Of a DNA stretch of 64,000 bases, positions 62,847 through 64,000 are shown piece after piece. Both the position numbers and the translations under genes were made by a program. A model generated the notes under the pieces. It had not been told where the DNA came from. It did not search any database and worked only from the letters and a program-made list of their open reading frames with translations. Numbering within the stretch: position 1 is the stretch's first letter; each line of letters starts with the position of its first letter. Source of the stretch: Variovorax davisae (GTDB taxonomy: Bacteria > Pseudomonadota > Gammaproteobacteria > Burkholderiales > Burkholderiaceae_C); assembly GCF_030316845.1 (NCBI RefSeq), contig NZ_JASZYS010000018.1, forward strand, positions 62,001 to 126,000, written 5' to 3'.

Positions 62847-64000
62847 ATAGGACCACGTTGACCAGCCGGCCCGGCACCACGATGACGCGCTTGGCAGCCG
62901 CGCCCGCGGCGTGCTGCACGAAATCCTCGCAGGCGAGCGCGATCTTCTCGATCTCCGGCTTGGTCGCCGCGGCCGGCACGCGCAGCGAACCGCGCAGCTT
63001 GCCGTTGATCTGCAGCATCAGCTCGATCTCGTCGCGCGCCAGCGCACCGACGTCGACCACCGGCCAGGGCGCATCGAGCAGGCCGCCCTGGTCCTTGTCG
63101 TAGCCGAGCTGATGCCAGAGTTCGTGCGCGATGTGCGGCGTCGCCGGGTACAGGCAGCGCAGCAGGATGCCGAAGCCTTCGCGCACCGCGGCGCGGTTGC
63201 CGGCGTCGTCCGCGGCCGGCTTGAAGCCTTCCAGGGCGTTGAGCAGCTTCATGGCCCCCGACACCACCGTGTTGTATTGCATCCGCTGGTAGTCGTAGTC
63301 GATCTGGCGCAGCACGGTGTGGACCTCGTGGCGCAGCACCTTGGCCTCCTTGCCGAACACGGGCTCGCCGGCCGGCGCGGCCGCGGCGCTGGCGGCGTGC
63401 TGCGCGACGCCGAAGTTCCAGACCCGGCGCAGGAAGCGGTAGCTGCCCTCGACCGCCGCGTCGTTCCATTCGAGCGTGGCCTCGGGCGGCGCGGTGAACA
63501 TGGTGTAGAGCCGGGCCGTGTCGGCGCCGTACTTCTCGATCAGGTCCTGCGGGTCGACGCCGTTGCGCTCGGTCTTGCCCATCTTGCCGACGCCGCCGTA
63601 TTCAAGCTTCTTGCCGTCGGCCAGCGTGCCGCCGACGATGCGGCCCTGCGCGTCGAGTTCCGGCGTGACCTCCGAGGGCGGGAAGTAGTTCTTGCCGCCC
63701 TTGTCGCCGCGGTTGTAGAAGATGTGGTTGAGCACCATGCCCTGCGTCAGCAGCTTGCTGAAGGGCTCGTCGACCTTCACCAGGCCGAGGTCGCGCATGA
63801 CCTTGGTCCAGAAGCGGGCGTAGAGCAGGTGCAGGATGGCGTGCTCGATGCCGCCGATGTACTGGTCCATCGGCATCCAGTACTGCGCGCCGTCGGCCAC
63901 CATGGCCTCGTCGTTGGTCGGATCGCAGTAGCGCATGAAGTACCACGAGCTGTCGACGAAGGTGTCCATGGTGTCGGTCTCGCGGCGCGCCGCCTTGCCA
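62845..64000 (-). CDS. leuS: Leucyl-tRNA synthetase (5' part outside window)
   Basis: The C-terminal 384 residues of a class I synthetase. Visible parts are ETDTMDTFVDSSWYFMRYCDPTND, the conserved core YIGGIEHAILHLLYARFWTKVMRD, the KMSKS position, here VGKMGKTERNGVDPQ, and the anticodon-binding helical domain, ending IVVPGRLVNVVL. The KMSKS loop reads KMGKT, a departure from the usual sequence. The HIGH motif and editing domain lie beyond the right edge. lptE and holA follow in order. Confidence 0.96.
   Translation of the reverse strand, partial: GKAARRETDTMDTFVDSSWYFMRYCDPTNDEAMVADGAQYWMPMDQYIGGIEHAILHLLYARFWTKVMRDLGLVKVDEPFSKLLTQGMVLNHIFYNRGDKGGKNYFPPSEVTPELDAQGRIVGGTLADGKKLEYGGVGKMGKTERNGVDPQDLIEKYGADTARLYTMFTAPPEATLEWNDAAVEGSYRFLRRVWNFGVAQHAASAAAAPAGEPVFGKEAKVLRHEVHTVLRQIDYDYQRMQYNTVVSGAMKLLNALEGFKPAADDAGNRAAVREGFGILLRCLYPATPHIAHELWHQLGYDKDQGGLLDAPWPVVDVGALARDEIELMLQINGKLRGSLRVPAAATKPEIEKIALACEDFVQHAAGAAAKRVIVVPGRLVNVVL

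Overview
This window is a very GC-rich, densely packed chromosomal segment (by eye close to 70% G+C; not computed). It is almost certainly from a betaproteobacterium of the order Burkholderiales, most likely family Comamonadaceae (Variovorax/Ramlibacter/Xylophilus-like). The evidence is gene content and order: leuS-lptE-holA, lptA-lptB-rpoN, argS-SPOR-dsbA, a betaproteobacterial-type gshA (PF08886), DUF2917, a GltB-like membrane protein, and sensor kinases with the HDLRQP H-box. About 60 protein genes are visible. I see no rRNA, tRNA, CRISPR array, insertion sequence or phage gene. No gap exceeds about 170 bases; the longest (35994-36161) holds a palindrome ahead of malate synthase.

Layout. 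1-1.7 kb: a two-component pair on the minus strand, with the kinase cut by the left edge. 1.8-4.8 kb: a small unknown protein, an MFS exporter, and a divergent Cys-rich ArsR-like regulator coupled to pgpA and pncC. 5.3-9.6 kb: small enzymes, DUF3297, a ketopantoate-reductase-like protein, a second MFS protein and a UPF0149/SEC-C protein. 9.7-14.6 kb: a membrane glutamate-synthase-like flavoprotein translationally coupled to a kinase-like protein, then an orphan PIN protein, a GST and an RlmL-like methyltransferase. 14.7-18.3 kb: a hybrid sensor kinase followed by cytochrome b561 and two YceI proteins. 18.3-23 kb: lptA-lptB-rpoN-clsC-like operon, without lptC. 23.1-26.2 kb: argS, a SPOR protein and dsbA. 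26.3-28.1 kb: a PsiF-repeat protein, a cluster of palindromes, DUF2214 and a LysR regulator.

28.2-33 kb: a TetR-controlled tripartite efflux operon (MFS, HlyD, NodT-type outer-membrane lipoprotein). 33-38.3 kb: a CoA-transferase/HMG-CoA-lyase pair facing an IclR regulator across overlapping divergent promoters, followed by malate synthase G. Together these suggest catabolism of a branched dicarboxylate to acetyl-CoA and acetoacetate. 38.3-42 kb: DUF1501, DUF1800 and ProQ-like genes. 42-46.6 kb: LysR and DUF2917 back to back, then a thiolase/enoyl-CoA isomerase/acyl-CoA dehydrogenase operon. 46.7-51.8 kb: PPi-type phosphofructokinase, a CWC zinc-ribbon protein, a zinc metallopeptidase, a DHA2 MFS exporter and a class II amidotransferase.

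52-64 kb: a Fur-like site and TonB-dependent siderophore receptor, then a long minus-strand run leuS (cut by the right edge)-lptE-holA-proA-gshA-kup-benE-gshB. This run places both glutathione-biosynthesis genes around a potassium transporter.

Translation signals are of two kinds. Operon-internal genes mostly overlap (ATGA/GTGA) or carry a Shine-Dalgarno. Several operon-first genes lack one and instead have a -10-like hexamer 5-10 bases before the start codon, which suggests leaderless or nearly leaderless mRNAs. The most promising less-described items are this start architecture, the membrane glutamate-synthase/kinase pair, the palindrome cluster at 26.6 kb, and the CaiB/HMGL/IclR module.
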